The position numbers were made by a program, and so were the translations under genes. From the NCBI RefSeq assembly GCF_002902565.1, contig NZ_PPRC01000001.1, positions 1-50,915 of the forward strand: a stretch of DNA of 50,915 nucleotides. Reading direction: 5' to 3'. This document shows, one piece after another, positions 18,663 through 27,416 of this stretch (positions are counted from its first letter, which is position 1; each line of letters starts with the position of its first letter). The notes under the pieces are model-generated. The model made no database searches, was not told the DNA's origin, and worked only from the letters and a program-made list of their open reading frames with translations. The stretch is from Staphylococcus petrasii (lineage in GTDB: Bacteria > Bacillota > Bacilli > Staphylococcales > Staphylococcaceae).

Positions 18663-19031
18663 ATGGCTAAATCTAAAGGTACGTATGAAGCGGAAATTAG
18701 TAAAGCAATCACTCAGTGGGAAAAGGACTTTCTTGGACGAGGTTCGCTTTCAGTTAAAACAGATATTTTAAGAGATATGATCATCGTCAATTTACAAGGT
18801 GTCTTAACTCCAGCAGAATACCGTGTTTGTGAAACACAAGAAGGTTTACTCAATATTAAGCGTACACGTTCTGAACTTGTTGAATCCGGACAAGATGATT
18901 TAATGCAATTAATATTAGATATTACAGGCGTGAGCGTAAATAGCTTTCATAGTGACTTAAGTACAATCACAGGAGAACGCGTTATTGTCTTTAAATTAGA
19001 CGATAATTTAGAAAAAACACTTCAAAAATAA
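18663..19031 (+). CDS. mpsC: DUF2294 family protein, third gene of mpsABC
   Basis: 122 residues of the DUF2294 family: the N-terminal EAEISKAITQWEKDFLGRGSLSVKTDILRDMIIVNLQGVLTPAE and the C-terminal ITGVSVNSFHSDLSTITGERVIVFKLD are typical. No catalytic residues are known for the family. In S. aureus the orthologue is mpsC, co-transcribed with mpsAB but reported not to be essential for their function. It lies 69 nt after mpsB with AGGA before the ATG, and is followed by a strong terminator that closes the unit. Confidence 0.85.
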   Translation: MAKSKGTYEAEISKAITQWEKDFLGRGSLSVKTDILRDMIIVNLQGVLTPAEYRVCETQEGLLNIKRTRSELVESGQDDLMQLILDITGVSVNSFHSDLSTITGERVIVFKLDDNLEKTLQK

Positions 19032-19048
19032 ACAATAATAAAAAGCGT

Positions 19049-19102
19049 GAACAGGCTAGGAATCTTTCGAAATGAGATTGATTTCTAGCCTGTTCTTTGT
19101 TT
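19049..19102 (+). terminator. terminator of mpsABC
   Basis: GAACAGGCTAG (19049-19059) pairs with CTAGCCTGTTC (19085-19095), with a further inner GAATC/GATTT stem and a T-rich tail. Confidence 0.88.
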
Positions 19103-19155
19103 GTTTTATAAGCTAAATAGAACGAATTAGTGTACAATTTACACAAAGGAGATAT

Positions 19156-19878
19156 ATGAAATTAGGAACTGGTGAAAGTGGTATGAAACAAAAGAGAGAA
19201 TTTACATCTGCGATAACGGTACCTATGTTCATGATTGGGTTAATTATTTTTATATTTTTAGCGATTAATGTGAGCATGAATGCATTGTTTGTTCAAAATA
19301 TTGACTTAGGCTCACTACATTGGCTAACTGAACAATTTGGAGCACCTCAAAGACATTTTGGAGGCAATCTTTGGCAGGACTTTATGACTTTTTGCGCTGA
19401 AATTGGCGAAGTGAAATCGATCATGTACATAACTGCATTTTTAGCGCTTATTTTATTATTTAAAAATTATAAAGTGTCGATATGGCTCATATTGAGTATC
19501 TATACAGGAACGTTAATGAACTATTTAATTAAGCAACTTATAGAAAGACCACGTCCATATAATCATTTAATGCGTGATCATGGCTATTCGTTTCCAAGTG
19601 GACACTCAAATGCGAGTACCTTATTAGCTTTAGCGTTGCTTATCGTTATCATACCTATGATTAAAGTTATGGCAATAAGAATCATAAGCAGTGCGCTTAC
19701 TATCATAATATGGATAGGTGTTTTAGGTTGTCGACTTTATTTCCATGCGCATTATATTACGGATGTCGTGGGCGGTCTGTCGTTAGGTGTACTATGGATA
19801 GCGTTGTTTTTAATGGTTGTTCCATTGTTTTATCTTAATTTTCCAAGAGCTAAAAGAAAAGCTGTTCAACGTCGTTAA
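19156..19878 (+). CDS. PAP2 superfamily membrane phosphatase
   Basis: 240 residues with about five or six membrane helices. All three PAP2 phosphatase motifs are present: KQLIERPRP (K-x6-RP), PSGHSNAS and CRLYFHAHYITD (R-x5-H-x3-D). Such enzymes remove phosphate from undecaprenyl pyrophosphate, phosphatidylglycerol phosphate or phosphatidate on the outer face of the membrane; which one is not shown. The first ATG (19156) has AAAGGAG only 4 nt away; the ATG at 19183 begins MKQKREFTSAI and is a reasonable alternative. It lies 17 nt upstream of the patatin gene, so the two are probably co-transcribed. Confidence 0.88.
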   Translation: MKLGTGESGMKQKREFTSAITVPMFMIGLIIFIFLAINVSMNALFVQNIDLGSLHWLTEQFGAPQRHFGGNLWQDFMTFCAEIGEVKSIMYITAFLALILLFKNYKVSIWLILSIYTGTLMNYLIKQLIERPRPYNHLMRDHGYSFPSGHSNASTLLALALLIVIIPMIKVMAIRIISSALTIIIWIGVLGCRLYFHAHYITDVVGGLSLGVLWIALFLMVVPLFYLNFPRAKRKAVQRR

Positions 19879-19895
19879 ATAAAGGAGAGATAACA

Positions 19896-20747
19896 ATGAC
19901 AAATGAACGTACATTAGTATTAGGCGGAGGCGGTATTACGGGTATCGCTTGGGAAGCTGGTGTGTTAGCAGGATTAATAGATAATGGTATCAAATTGAAT
20001 GAAGCGGATAAGATAATAGGTACGTCAGCTGGCTCATTTGTAGGAGCTGTGCTGGCGAATGGTTATGATATGAAAGATTATTATTATGAATTAGATGAGC
20101 GACGTGATGAGAATGATCGCGCTTCTATGTCGTCTGATATTTATCGTTTATGGCAAAATGCCTTTATCGTAGGACGCGATGATGCTGAGAAAGTCGGACA
20201 AATGATGGGCGATATTGTGTATACGCGTCCGTCTAAAGTAGATTTAAATGAGCGTAAACAAGCGATTCGCCAACGTTTAGGTGATGTTGAGTGGAAAGAT
20301 AATTTAGAAATTACTGCAATTAATGCTAAAACGGGAGTAACTGGTACATTTAATTCACAAAGTGGTGTGACGCTTGAAGAAGCGGTCACAGCGAGTGGGG
20401 CTGTCCCTGGTATTTGGCCACATATCCGTTTAAATGAGAGTGACTGGATTGATGGCGGCATGGTTTCACCTACCAATGCGATGCTAGCGGAAGGGGCTAA
20501 GTCGATTATTATTCTAGCGCCGTTAGCTGATGGCTTAGGAATGATGCCAAGTGCGTTTGATGATGCTGAAAAGTTAAGCAAGCACAGCAATGTCTTAGTG
20601 ATAAGTCCTGATAGTGATAGCCAAGCAGAAATTGGAGATAACATTTATAATCCAAACAATATCTTGAATATTGGCAATGCTGGTTATAAACAAGGGCAAG
20701 CACTGGCTCAAAAGATTCGAGATAATTATAAGGAATGGATACACTAA
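19896..20747 (+). CDS. patatin-like phospholipase
   Basis: 283 residues. The patatin catalytic set is complete: the oxyanion loop GGGGITG (10-16), the nucleophile elbow GTSAG with Ser44, and the Asp186 of DGG, forming a Ser-Asp dyad. No signal peptide or membrane segment is seen, so it is cytoplasmic or peripheral. The family hydrolyses acyl esters of phospholipids. AAAGGAG precedes the ATG. It follows the PAP2 gene by 17 nt and precedes an esterase gene, so three lipid- or ester-active enzymes lie in a row. The substrate is unknown. Confidence 0.9.
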   Translation: MTNERTLVLGGGGITGIAWEAGVLAGLIDNGIKLNEADKIIGTSAGSFVGAVLANGYDMKDYYYELDERRDENDRASMSSDIYRLWQNAFIVGRDDAEKVGQMMGDIVYTRPSKVDLNERKQAIRQRLGDVEWKDNLEITAINAKTGVTGTFNSQSGVTLEEAVTASGAVPGIWPHIRLNESDWIDGGMVSPTNAMLAEGAKSIIILAPLADGLGMMPSAFDDAEKLSKHSNVLVISPDSDSQAEIGDNIYNPNNILNIGNAGYKQGQALAQKIRDNYKEWIH

Positions 20748-20818
20748 CAAATTTTTAGATTTAAGCCTGCGGGCAGTGTTAATAAATCATAATTTGCATT
20801 TAACTAGGGGGAGTTAGA

Positions 20819-21547
20819 ATGAATGTTAAATCACCACGTCCTGTTCATCTGAAAGGGACACGAGATGAAGCAGTATTGTTATTACATTCGTTTACAGGCA
20901 CGATTCGTGATGTTAAACATTTGGCGACAGTACTTAATGAGGAAGGTTACACGTGCTATGCGCCAAATTACCGTGGGCATGGGTTACCTTTAAATGAGTT
21001 TACTCAATTTACGATTAACGATTGGTGGAACGATGTGCAAGAAGCGTACCAATTTTTAAAGAATGAGGGCTTTGAAACGATTTATGTAACTGGCGTATCA
21101 TTAGGCGGTTTATTTACATTGAAATTAGCTGAAACGGTTAAAGTTGATAAAATCGCGGTGATGTCTGCACCAAGTGAAAAAGAAGAAGCGGGCATTGCAT
21201 GGCGTATGGAACGCTATGGCCAACGTATGAACGAATTATTGAATTTCGATGAAGAAACATCACAACAACAATTAGAGAATATCCAAACATATCAACCTCA
21301 TATTACGACATTTAAAAACTTTATTGCAGGCATAACTGAAAACTTGAGCGATATTGAAACACCGGCAAGAATTTTATACGGTGGTAAAGATGAACAATCT
21401 TATCAAGATAGCGCCAAATACATTTATCAACACATTAAGAGTGAGGATAAAGAATTAGTGCGTCACCCATTATGTAAACATTTGATGACCCACGGAGATG
21501 GCAGGGACAAAGTAGAATCTGATATCATTGAATTCTTTAATGCATAA
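20819..21547 (+). CDS. alpha/beta hydrolase, carboxylesterase Est30 type
   Basis: 242 residues. The early loop LLLHSFTGT supplies the oxyanion hole. GVSLGG with Ser94 is the nucleophile elbow. YGGKDEQSYQDSAKYI likely bears the acid residue, and the C-terminal KHLMTHGDGRDKV bears the catalytic histidine. This is the Est30/YvaK carboxylesterase group, cytoplasmic enzymes with monoacylglycerol or short acyl ester substrates. A strong site AGGGGGAG precedes the ATG. It is 17 nt upstream of the next small gene. Confidence 0.87.
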   Translation: MNVKSPRPVHLKGTRDEAVLLLHSFTGTIRDVKHLATVLNEEGYTCYAPNYRGHGLPLNEFTQFTINDWWNDVQEAYQFLKNEGFETIYVTGVSLGGLFTLKLAETVKVDKIAVMSAPSEKEEAGIAWRMERYGQRMNELLNFDEETSQQQLENIQTYQPHITTFKNFIAGITENLSDIETPARILYGGKDEQSYQDSAKYIYQHIKSEDKELVRHPLCKHLMTHGDGRDKVESDIIEFFNA

Positions 21548-21564
21548 AGTAATGGAGGAATAAA

Positions 21565-21813
21565 ATGAAACGTACTTTTCTATTAACATATACAACAGTT
21601 TCTGGAAAATCATATACTGAATTTAAAACTTTTCAAAATGGGCCAGATTGTGACACATGTGTGCAACGTCTGATTGATGAATTCGACGAACTTGCCTATT
21701 TATTTCTAAAAGATGGTACACAGGTGCACTATATTAATGTCGATCATATTGAAAGTTTAAGTATTCAAGAAGTACAGGATGGACAAGACATCGCGTACGA
21801 TTTTAATGGATAA
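21565..21813 (+). CDS. small conserved hypothetical protein
   Basis: 82 residues, soluble and acidic, beginning MKRTFLLTYTTVSGKSYTEF. A pair of cysteines (PDCDTCVQRL) and a final beta-rich part (VHYINVDHIESLSIQEV) are the visible features. It may be a small beta-strand domain of the kind that reports a metal or redox state, but no family is recognised. ATGGAGG lies 8 nt before the ATG. It is probably co-transcribed with the esterase. Confidence 0.65.
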   Translation: MKRTFLLTYTTVSGKSYTEFKTFQNGPDCDTCVQRLIDEFDELAYLFLKDGTQVHYINVDHIESLSIQEVQDGQDIAYDFNG

Positions 21814-21867
21814 AAAGTAGTAGAAGGTATAAAGATGTATGAGTTAAATACTTCTGTCTTTAGGAAT

Positions 21868-21913
21868 AAGAGAGTGGGACAATAAGTTCGTAATGAATTC
21901 TGTCCCACTCTTA
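21868..21913. terminator. GTGGGACA-type staphylococcal terminator, bidirectional
   Basis: GAGTGGGACA (21872-21881) pairs with TGTCCCACTC (21901-21910). This is the stem typical of a frequent intergenic hairpin in staphylococci. It sits between convergent genes ending at 21813 and 21920. Confidence 0.85.
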
Positions 21914-21919
21914 AGTATA

Positions 21920-22210
21920 TTAAGCTTTCATCTCGTTAAGAAATTGAATAACATGTTTTTGTTGGTAGACTACTAATTTATGTTCATTATCATTTTTATC
22001 AATTACTTTTACCCCGTTAGGAATAATACCTAGGCTTCTATATGGTTTTACTTCTTTTATATTGTCATAAGACACAAATACTGGGTCTTTTTGAATATTC
22101 AAAGCGTGCGCAGTAAATTTGAAACCATTGTCCTCAAATAATACATGACCACCAACGGCCTCTTTTCTTTTCCAATAATTAGCTTTAATTTTTTCATGAA
22201 GTAAAGACAT
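21920..22210 (-). CDS. GRAM/PH-like domain protein
   Basis: 96 residues. The strands GHVLFEDNGFKFTAHALN, DPVFVSYDNIKEVKPYR, NGVKVIDKNDNEHKLVVY and a final helix KHVIQFLNEM form the split beta-barrel plus helix of a GRAM/PH-like domain, which may bind lipid or peptide. The function is unknown. The ATG at 22210 has AAAGGAGG at a good distance; the open extension to 22243 is not needed. It is a single gene. Confidence 0.75.
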   Translation of the reverse strand: MSLLHEKIKANYWKRKEAVGGHVLFEDNGFKFTAHALNIQKDPVFVSYDNIKEVKPYRSLGIIPNGVKVIDKNDNEHKLVVYQQKHVIQFLNEMKA

Positions 22211-22283
22211 AAATAATCCTCCTTTATAGGCTCTTTTATACAAATGTTACTATATAGAGTAATAAATAAAAAATATATGTATA

Positions 22284-22348
22284 TTGCACTCTTTAACTAG
22301 ACGTGATAGAGTAGTACTTAAGTGCATAAACGCTTTAACGCGTTAAAG
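22284..22348 (+). promoter_or_regulatory. promoter and 16-bp palindrome before the SNF symporter
   Basis: TTGCAC (22284-22289), a 17-nt spacer and TAGAGT (22307-22312) are a plausible promoter. CTTTAACGCGTTAAAG (22333-22348) is a perfect 16-bp palindrome about 14 nt after the expected start point. It shares its last bases with the ribosome binding site AAAGGGAG. It may be a repressor operator or sequester the site. Confidence 0.5.
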
Positions 22349-22360
22349 GGAGTTGGTAAA

Positions 22361-23689
22361 ATGAGTAGCCAATCGCAATGGAAAACTTCAACTGGATTTA
22401 TTTTAGCAAGCGCTGGATCAGCAATCGGGCTAGGCGCAATGTGGAAGTTTCCTTATATGGCAGGGATATACGGTGGTGGAGCTTTTCTACTCTTATTCTT
22501 ATTATTTACGATATTTGTAGGGTTACCACTATTAATTATGGAATTTACAGTAGGTAAGATGGGAAGAACTTATACTACTCAAATATATAGCAAATTAACT
22601 GGTAAAAAATGGCTAAATATTATCGGTTGGAACGGTAATTTAGCTGTATTTATTTTATTCGGATTTTATAGCGTTATCGGTGGCTGGATCATTATTTATA
22701 TTGGTAATGTCATCCTACAAATGCTATCTATTGAAAAAGCATCACTTACTCAAATTAACTTTGAAAAGATTATCAGTAATCCTTGGTTAACCGTATTGGG
22801 ACAAGGTATTTTTATTCTGTTGACTATGGTTATTGTTATGATGGGTGTTGAAAAAGGTTTAGAAAAAGCGTCAAAAGTGATGATGCCGCTATTATTTATC
22901 TTTTTAATCATTGTAGTAGCAAAATCTTTGACTTTAGACGGAGCGCTAGACGGCGTGCGCTATATCTTACAACCTAGAATGGAAGATATTCCTATGAAAG
23001 GCGTACTTTTCGCACTAGGCCAATCGTTCTTCACGTTATCTTTAGGTACGACAGGAATGATTACATATGCGAGTTATGCGCCTAAAGAAATGACAATTAA
23101 ATCGTCTGCCATTTCAATTGTTATTATGAATATTCTAGTATCTGTATTAGCAGGATTAGCAATTTTCCCAGCGTTAAAAACATTTGGCTATGCGCCTCAA
23201 GAAGGGCCAGGGTTATTATTTAAAGTGTTACCTTTAGTATTTAGTCAAATGGGCTTCGGAATTGTATTTTACTTTATCTTTTTAATCCTATTTTTATTTG
23301 CAGCATTAACATCATCTATTTCATTATTAGAACTTAATGTTTCTAACTTTACTAAAAATGATAATACTAAGCGTAAATCAGTCGCATTTGTCGCAAGTAT
23401 TTTAGTGTTTATTATAAGTATTCCAGCGACACTTTCATTCGGTAGTTTAAGCGGATTTAAGTTTGGCGCAGGTACTATTTTTGATAATATGGATTTTCTA
23501 GTATCAAATATATTAATGCCATTAGGTGCTTTAGGTACAACACTTGTAGTTGGGCAATTACTAGATAAAGATGCTTTAAAAGAAAGTTTCGGAAAAGATA
23601 AATTCAAATTCTTTGCGCCATGGTATTTCTTAATTAAATACATCATGCCAGTCGTCATCATCCTAGTATTTATCGTGCAATTATTTTAG
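22361..23689 (+). CDS. neurotransmitter:sodium symporter (SNF/NSS) family transporter
   Basis: 442 residues with about 11-12 membrane helices. The NSS signature is at the start: SAGSAIGLGAMWKFPYMAGIYGGGAFLLLF, which forms the unwound helix 1 with sodium and substrate contacts. Later SFFTLSLGTTGMITYASY (helix 6) and LTSSISLLE (helix 8) are also typical. Bacterial members import amino acids with sodium; the substrate is not evident. ATG at 22361 (MSSQSQW) follows AAAGGGAG; the earlier in-frame GTG would not have a site. It is monocistronic and ends at a bidirectional terminator. Confidence 0.9.
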   Translation: MSSQSQWKTSTGFILASAGSAIGLGAMWKFPYMAGIYGGGAFLLLFLLFTIFVGLPLLIMEFTVGKMGRTYTTQIYSKLTGKKWLNIIGWNGNLAVFILFGFYSVIGGWIIIYIGNVILQMLSIEKASLTQINFEKIISNPWLTVLGQGIFILLTMVIVMMGVEKGLEKASKVMMPLLFIFLIIVVAKSLTLDGALDGVRYILQPRMEDIPMKGVLFALGQSFFTLSLGTTGMITYASYAPKEMTIKSSAISIVIMNILVSVLAGLAIFPALKTFGYAPQEGPGLLFKVLPLVFSQMGFGIVFYFIFLILFLFAALTSSISLLELNVSNFTKNDNTKRKSVAFVASILVFIISIPATLSFGSLSGFKFGAGTIFDNMDFLVSNILMPLGALGTTLVVGQLLDKDALKESFGKDKFKFFAPWYFLIKYIMPVVIILVFIVQLF

Positions 23690-23699
23690 TATGTAAAGA

Positions 23700-23745
23700 A
23701 AAATGAGGTTGAATTCCTATCAATTTATAGGATTCAACCTCATTT
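23700..23745. terminator. bidirectional terminator after the SNF symporter
   Basis: A stem of about 18 bp, AAATGAGGTTGAAT.CCTAT with ATAGGATTCAACCTCATTT, and T-runs on both strands, between genes ending at 23689 and 23747. Confidence 0.92.
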
Positions 23746-23746
23746 T

Positions 23747-24286
23747 TTATTTGAATAAAGCGTCTAAGTAGTCACGTTCAATTTCTAAACCGCGTACATA
23801 CTCATCAGACATGATTTCTTTACTAATTTCAATATTTTTAGAGTTAATAAATAATACTAATTTGTGGTTTTCTTCTTTAGAATCAAAGAATGTCATTGCA
23901 CGATGAAGTGCTTTTTCTTCTGAGAAAAGGATAAGCGTACGTCCATACACTAAATCTTCTTTACCTCTTTGATAAGACGCTTCTAAGAAGTCATAAACTT
24001 TTTCGCCATCATTATATTCAAAACCTGACTTAATATCGCCATGGACTTTGTCAGCTATATTAGAAAGTCTTTCTTTATCAGTTTCGTCTTCAGGTTTGTA
24101 TTGGTCTTTGACGTACATTTTCCATTTACTAAATTCATCATCAATGCGTTCATTTAATTGTTGATCGTCACTATTATTTTTAAATTTTTCCACTAGTTCT
24201 TTTAGTTCATCTAGTTCCATTAATTCATCTCTAGATATCCCACTAGGTTCAAATTCTTTATAATGTTCATCTGCATGTGCTGGCAT
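23747..24286 (-). CDS. hypothetical acidic cytoplasmic protein
   Basis: 179 residues, very acidic (MPAHADEHYKEFEPSGISRDELMELDELKELVEKF). The first two thirds are helical. The C-terminal third (VYGRTLILFSEEKALHRAMTFFDSKEENHKLVLFINSKN) looks like two beta strands with a helix. No signal peptide or motif is seen and I do not recognise the family. GAGGAGG precedes the ATG. It lies 102 nt after the pentapeptide-repeat gene on the same strand and could be co-transcribed with it. Confidence 0.65.
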   Translation of the reverse strand: MPAHADEHYKEFEPSGISRDELMELDELKELVEKFKNNSDDQQLNERIDDEFSKWKMYVKDQYKPEDETDKERLSNIADKVHGDIKSGFEYNDGEKVYDFLEASYQRGKEDLVYGRTLILFSEEKALHRAMTFFDSKEENHKLVLFINSKNIEISKEIMSDEYVRGLEIERDYLDALFK

Positions 24287-24388
24287 AGTGATTCCTCCTC
24301 GTTTTAAATATCTAAATCTTTATTCCTTTAATTTATATATTTAAAACATTTTGAGAGGGAGTTGTACCTATTTTCAAAAAATAAGCTA

Positions 24389-24919
24389 TTACATATTTTC
24401 AAAAGTGACATCTTGTTTGCGCAACTCATTCATCACTTTTTCAGGAATAGCAGAATTATTAATTGTTACATTGATAAAGGTACAATCTTTCATTTTTACA
24501 TTGTCTAAATGACATAAATCTAATGCGACATTCTCAAAATATACTTTTTTAAAAACAACATCCTTAAAGGTTACATTACGTAAACTACAGTCCTTGAAGT
24601 AAGATTGTTCTATTGTTAAAGCGTTGAATTGACTATCGTCAAATGTAGTCACGCTATAGTTTGATTTATTAAGTAATGTTTTGAAAAAGTTAGTGTTTAC
24701 AAAGATACTGCTACTAAAGTCACAATTTATAAATTTAGAATTAGAAATAGTATTGATATTTTTAAAGATACCTTCGCTAAAATTACAATTTTTAAAGCGA
24801 CTTTTGTTTACTTCTAATTCATCATACATAGCATTTCTAAAATTACTATTCGTATAATTTAATTTTTTATAATTTTCATTTGAAAATACGGATAAAGATA
24901 AATCTGCTTTTGAAGGCAT
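24389..24919 (-). CDS. pentapeptide-repeat protein
   Basis: 176 residues. From about residue 20 to 165 the chain repeats a five-residue pattern with N/D/T-F/L in the centre (YTNSN FRNAM, SRFKN CNFSE GIFKN, CDFSS SIFVN TNFFK, and so on), which forms a right-handed quadrilateral beta-helix. Several cysteines occur in the repeats. Functions in the superfamily range from gyrase protection to scaffolding, and nothing here tells which. AAAGGAG precedes the ATG. It is divergent from mccA across a 289-bp gap. Confidence 0.85.
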   Translation of the reverse strand: MPSKADLSLSVFSNENYKKLNYTNSNFRNAMYDELEVNKSRFKNCNFSEGIFKNINTISNSKFINCDFSSSIFVNTNFFKTLLNKSNYSVTTFDDSQFNALTIEQSYFKDCSLRNVTFKDVVFKKVYFENVALDLCHLDNVKMKDCTFINVTINNSAIPEKVMNELRKQDVTFENM

Positions 24920-24982
24920 AAGTTTGTTCTCCTTTGTGTCATATTAGTTATAAAACATGCGCTCTTTGTGTGTTTAATACAT

Positions 24983-24999
24983 TAATCGTAACACGATTA
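24983..24999. promoter_or_regulatory. palindrome between the pentapeptide gene and mccA
   Basis: TAATCGT-AAC-ACGATTA is a perfect 7-bp inverted repeat. It lies 64 bp upstream of the pentapeptide gene start and 74 bp upstream of the mccA -35 box, so it could serve either. The regulator is unknown; it does not resemble the CymR motif. Confidence 0.4.
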
Positions 25000-25072
25000 T
25001 TAATCTGAACGATAGTTATTAATTAGTAATAGTTAATAGTCTAATTTTTTAGTTAATAAATAATTTAGCTTT

Positions 25073-25101
25073 TTGCATTAATGCTAAGGATAGCGTATAA
25101 T
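25073..25101 (+). promoter_or_regulatory. sigma-A promoter of mccA-mccB
   Basis: TTGCAT (25073-25078), a 17-nt spacer and a perfect TATAAT (25096-25101). The start point near 25108 gives a 100-nt leader. I see no S-box or T-box fold in it. Confidence 0.75.
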
Positions 25102-25208
25102 CCATAGTGGTTAAGTAAGAATTGTAAATTATACACATTTTGGAAATGAATATTAATAAAAGAAAGTAGGTTATATTCAGACGGTAATTAACGTACTGGA
25201 TACTCAAC

Positions 25209-26108
25209 ATGATTGCATATGATTTAATAGGACAAACACCACTAGTATTATTAGAAAGTTTTAGTGATGACAACGTTCAAATTTATGCTAAATTGGAACA
25301 ATTTAATCCTGGTGGCAGCGTGAAAGATCGCTTAGGTAAATATTTAGTAGAAACAGCTATGAAGGAAGGAAGGCTTCATAAAGGCGATACGATTGTAGAG
25401 GCAACAGCAGGAAACACAGGCATTGGATTAGCGATTGCGGCTAATCGTTACAATTTAACATGCGTCATTTTTGCTCCGGAAGGCTTTTCAGAAGAGAAGA
25501 TTTCAATTATGCGCGCGCTTGGTGCAGACATTAAGCGTACGCCGAGAAAAAACGGAATGATTGGTGCGCAACAAGAGGCGCGAGCTTACGCAGAAGACAC
25601 TGGCGCTGTCTATATGAACCAGTTCGAAACAGAACATAATCCGGCTGCTTATACGCATACGCTAGGCAAACAACTTACAGATGCGTTGCCACACATCGAT
25701 TACTTCGTGGCAGGCGCTGGCTCAGGTGGGACGTTCACTGGTGTCGCGCAACATATGAAACAGTTCGATGTGAAGAATGTCATCGTTGAACCTGAAGGCT
25801 CGGTGCTTAACGGCGGTGAAGCGCATGCACATGATATTGAAGGTATTGGCTCTGAGAAATGGCCTATCTTCTTAGATAAATCATTAGTGGATGACATTAT
25901 TACCGTGAGTGATAAAGCTGGCTTTGAAAATGTGAAATTGTTGGCGAAACAAGAAGGCTTACTTGTAGGAAGTTCTTCAGGTGCTGCACTACAAGGTGCT
26001 TTAGAAATTAAAAATCAAATCGATAAAGGTGTTATTGTAACCATTTTCCCAGATGGAAGCGATCGCTATATGTCGAAAAAAATATTTGAATACAAAGGAG
26101 ATAAATAA
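25209..26108 (+). CDS. mccA: O-acetylserine-dependent cystathionine beta-synthase (cysteine synthase family)
   Basis: 299 residues, a fold-type II PLP enzyme. The PLP lysine is Lys39 in PGGSVKDRLG. The phosphate/substrate loop is EATAGNTGIGLAIA, and the C-terminal SSSGAAL binds the cofactor ring. The gene pair with the next gene, a cystathionine gamma-lyase, is the mccAB set that turns cysteine (made from homocysteine) in reverse trans-sulfuration; older annotation calls it cysM. The ribosome binding site is weak (CTGGATACT), which is unusual for this window. It ends one base before the mccB start. Confidence 0.9.
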   Translation: MIAYDLIGQTPLVLLESFSDDNVQIYAKLEQFNPGGSVKDRLGKYLVETAMKEGRLHKGDTIVEATAGNTGIGLAIAANRYNLTCVIFAPEGFSEEKISIMRALGADIKRTPRKNGMIGAQQEARAYAEDTGAVYMNQFETEHNPAAYTHTLGKQLTDALPHIDYFVAGAGSGGTFTGVAQHMKQFDVKNVIVEPEGSVLNGGEAHAHDIEGIGSEKWPIFLDKSLVDDIITVSDKAGFENVKLLAKQEGLLVGSSSGAALQGALEIKNQIDKGVIVTIFPDGSDRYMSKKIFEYKGDK

Positions 26109-26109
26109 A

Positions 26110-27258
26110 ATGAAGAAAAAAACACAAATGATTCATGGTGGACATACGACAGATGACTATACTGGCGCAGTAACTACGCCAATTTATCAAACAAGTACGT
26201 ATTTACAAGATGATATTGGCGATTTAAGACAAGGTTATGAATATTCTCGTACTGCGAATCCTACGCGTTCTTCATTAGAAAGTTTAATTGCGAATTTAGA
26301 GAACGGTAAATATGGTTTCGCATTTGGTTCAGGTATGGCAGCGGTTAGTGCAGTTATTATGTTATTAGATAAAGGCGATCACATTATTTTAAATTCTGAT
26401 GTATATGGTGGTACTTACCGTGCGTTAACAAAAGTATTTACACGCTTTGGTATCGACGTAGATTTTATTGATACGACTCACATTGAAACGGTTAAAGACT
26501 ACATTAAACCAGAAACTAAAATGTTATATATAGAAACACCTTCAAATCCATTATTACGTGTGACTGATATTAAACGTACTGCAGAAATTGCGAAAGAACA
26601 TAATTTAATTTCTGTTGTGGATAATACATTTATGACACCGTATTACCAAAACCCATTAGACTTTGGTATTGATATCGTGTTACATTCAGCAACTAAATAT
26701 TTAGGTGGACACAGTGATGTTGTAGCTGGTTTAGTTGCTACTGCTGACGATGAGTTAGGCGAACGTTTAGCGTTTATTTCTAATTCAACTGGCGGCGTGC
26801 TTGGACCACAAGACAGTTATTTATTAATTCGTGGTATTAAAACATTAGGTTTACGTATGGATCAAATTAACCGTAACGTTGAAGCTATTGTTGAAATGTT
26901 ACAAAATCATCCAGCCGTACAACAAGTGTTCCACCCAAGCATTAAAGATCACTTAAATCATGATATTCATGCAGCACAAGCAAGTGGTCATACTGGTGTT
27001 ATCGCATTTGAAGTGAAAGATACAGAAGCTGCGAAACAATTAATTCATAAAACAACTTACTTCACATTAGCGGAAAGTCTTGGTGCCGTTGAAAGTTTAA
27101 TTTCTGTACCAGCTTTAATGACACATGCGTCAATCCCAGCTGATGTACGTGCTAAAGAAGGTATTACAGATGGCTTAGTACGTTTATCTATCGGTATTGA
27201 AGATACAGATGATTTAGTTGAAGATTTAAAACAAGCCATTGATACTTTAAACGCGTAA
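26110..27258 (+). CDS. mccB: cystathionine gamma-lyase / homocysteine gamma-lyase
   Basis: 382 residues, the normal length of the Cys/Met metabolism PLP family (fold type I). The PLP lysine is in HSATKYLGGHSDVVAG. The upstream phosphate contacts SGMAAVSAV and the C-terminal SLGAVESLISVPALMTHASI are typical for gamma-lyases. It cleaves cystathionine to cysteine and can release H2S from homocysteine. The ATG at 26110 follows AAAGGAG (26094-26100), which lies inside the end of mccA, so translation is coupled. A terminator follows, so metNPQ has its own promoter. Confidence 0.93.
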   Translation: MKKKTQMIHGGHTTDDYTGAVTTPIYQTSTYLQDDIGDLRQGYEYSRTANPTRSSLESLIANLENGKYGFAFGSGMAAVSAVIMLLDKGDHIILNSDVYGGTYRALTKVFTRFGIDVDFIDTTHIETVKDYIKPETKMLYIETPSNPLLRVTDIKRTAEIAKEHNLISVVDNTFMTPYYQNPLDFGIDIVLHSATKYLGGHSDVVAGLVATADDELGERLAFISNSTGGVLGPQDSYLLIRGIKTLGLRMDQINRNVEAIVEMLQNHPAVQQVFHPSIKDHLNHDIHAAQASGHTGVIAFEVKDTEAAKQLIHKTTYFTLAESLGAVESLISVPALMTHASIPADVRAKEGITDGLVRLSIGIEDTDDLVEDLKQAIDTLNA

Positions 27259-27285
27259 TTAATTAAATATAATTGATTGTATAAG

Positions 27286-27327
27286 AAATAGCGGATGCTC
27301 CACTAAAGGGCATTCGCTATTTTTTTA
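27286..27327 (+). terminator. terminator of mccAB
   Basis: AAATAGCGGATGC pairs with GCATTCGCTATTT around a 9-nt loop, followed by a run of T. Confidence 0.9.
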
Positions 27328-27416
27328 TAAATTGATATTGAAAGTTGTTAAAAAATACTATATAAGTAAATAAACACTATAAAATTCAGAAATTTTAAAT
27401 TTTTTAAAAAATTATA

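Noticed and set aside
20141..20644. 167-codon minus-strand frame
   Set aside because: It lies wholly inside the patatin gene on the other strand, where all patatin motifs are intact.
25049..25273. 74-codon minus-strand frame over the mccA start
   Set aside because: It covers the mccA promoter and the first codons of mccA, and has no binding site.
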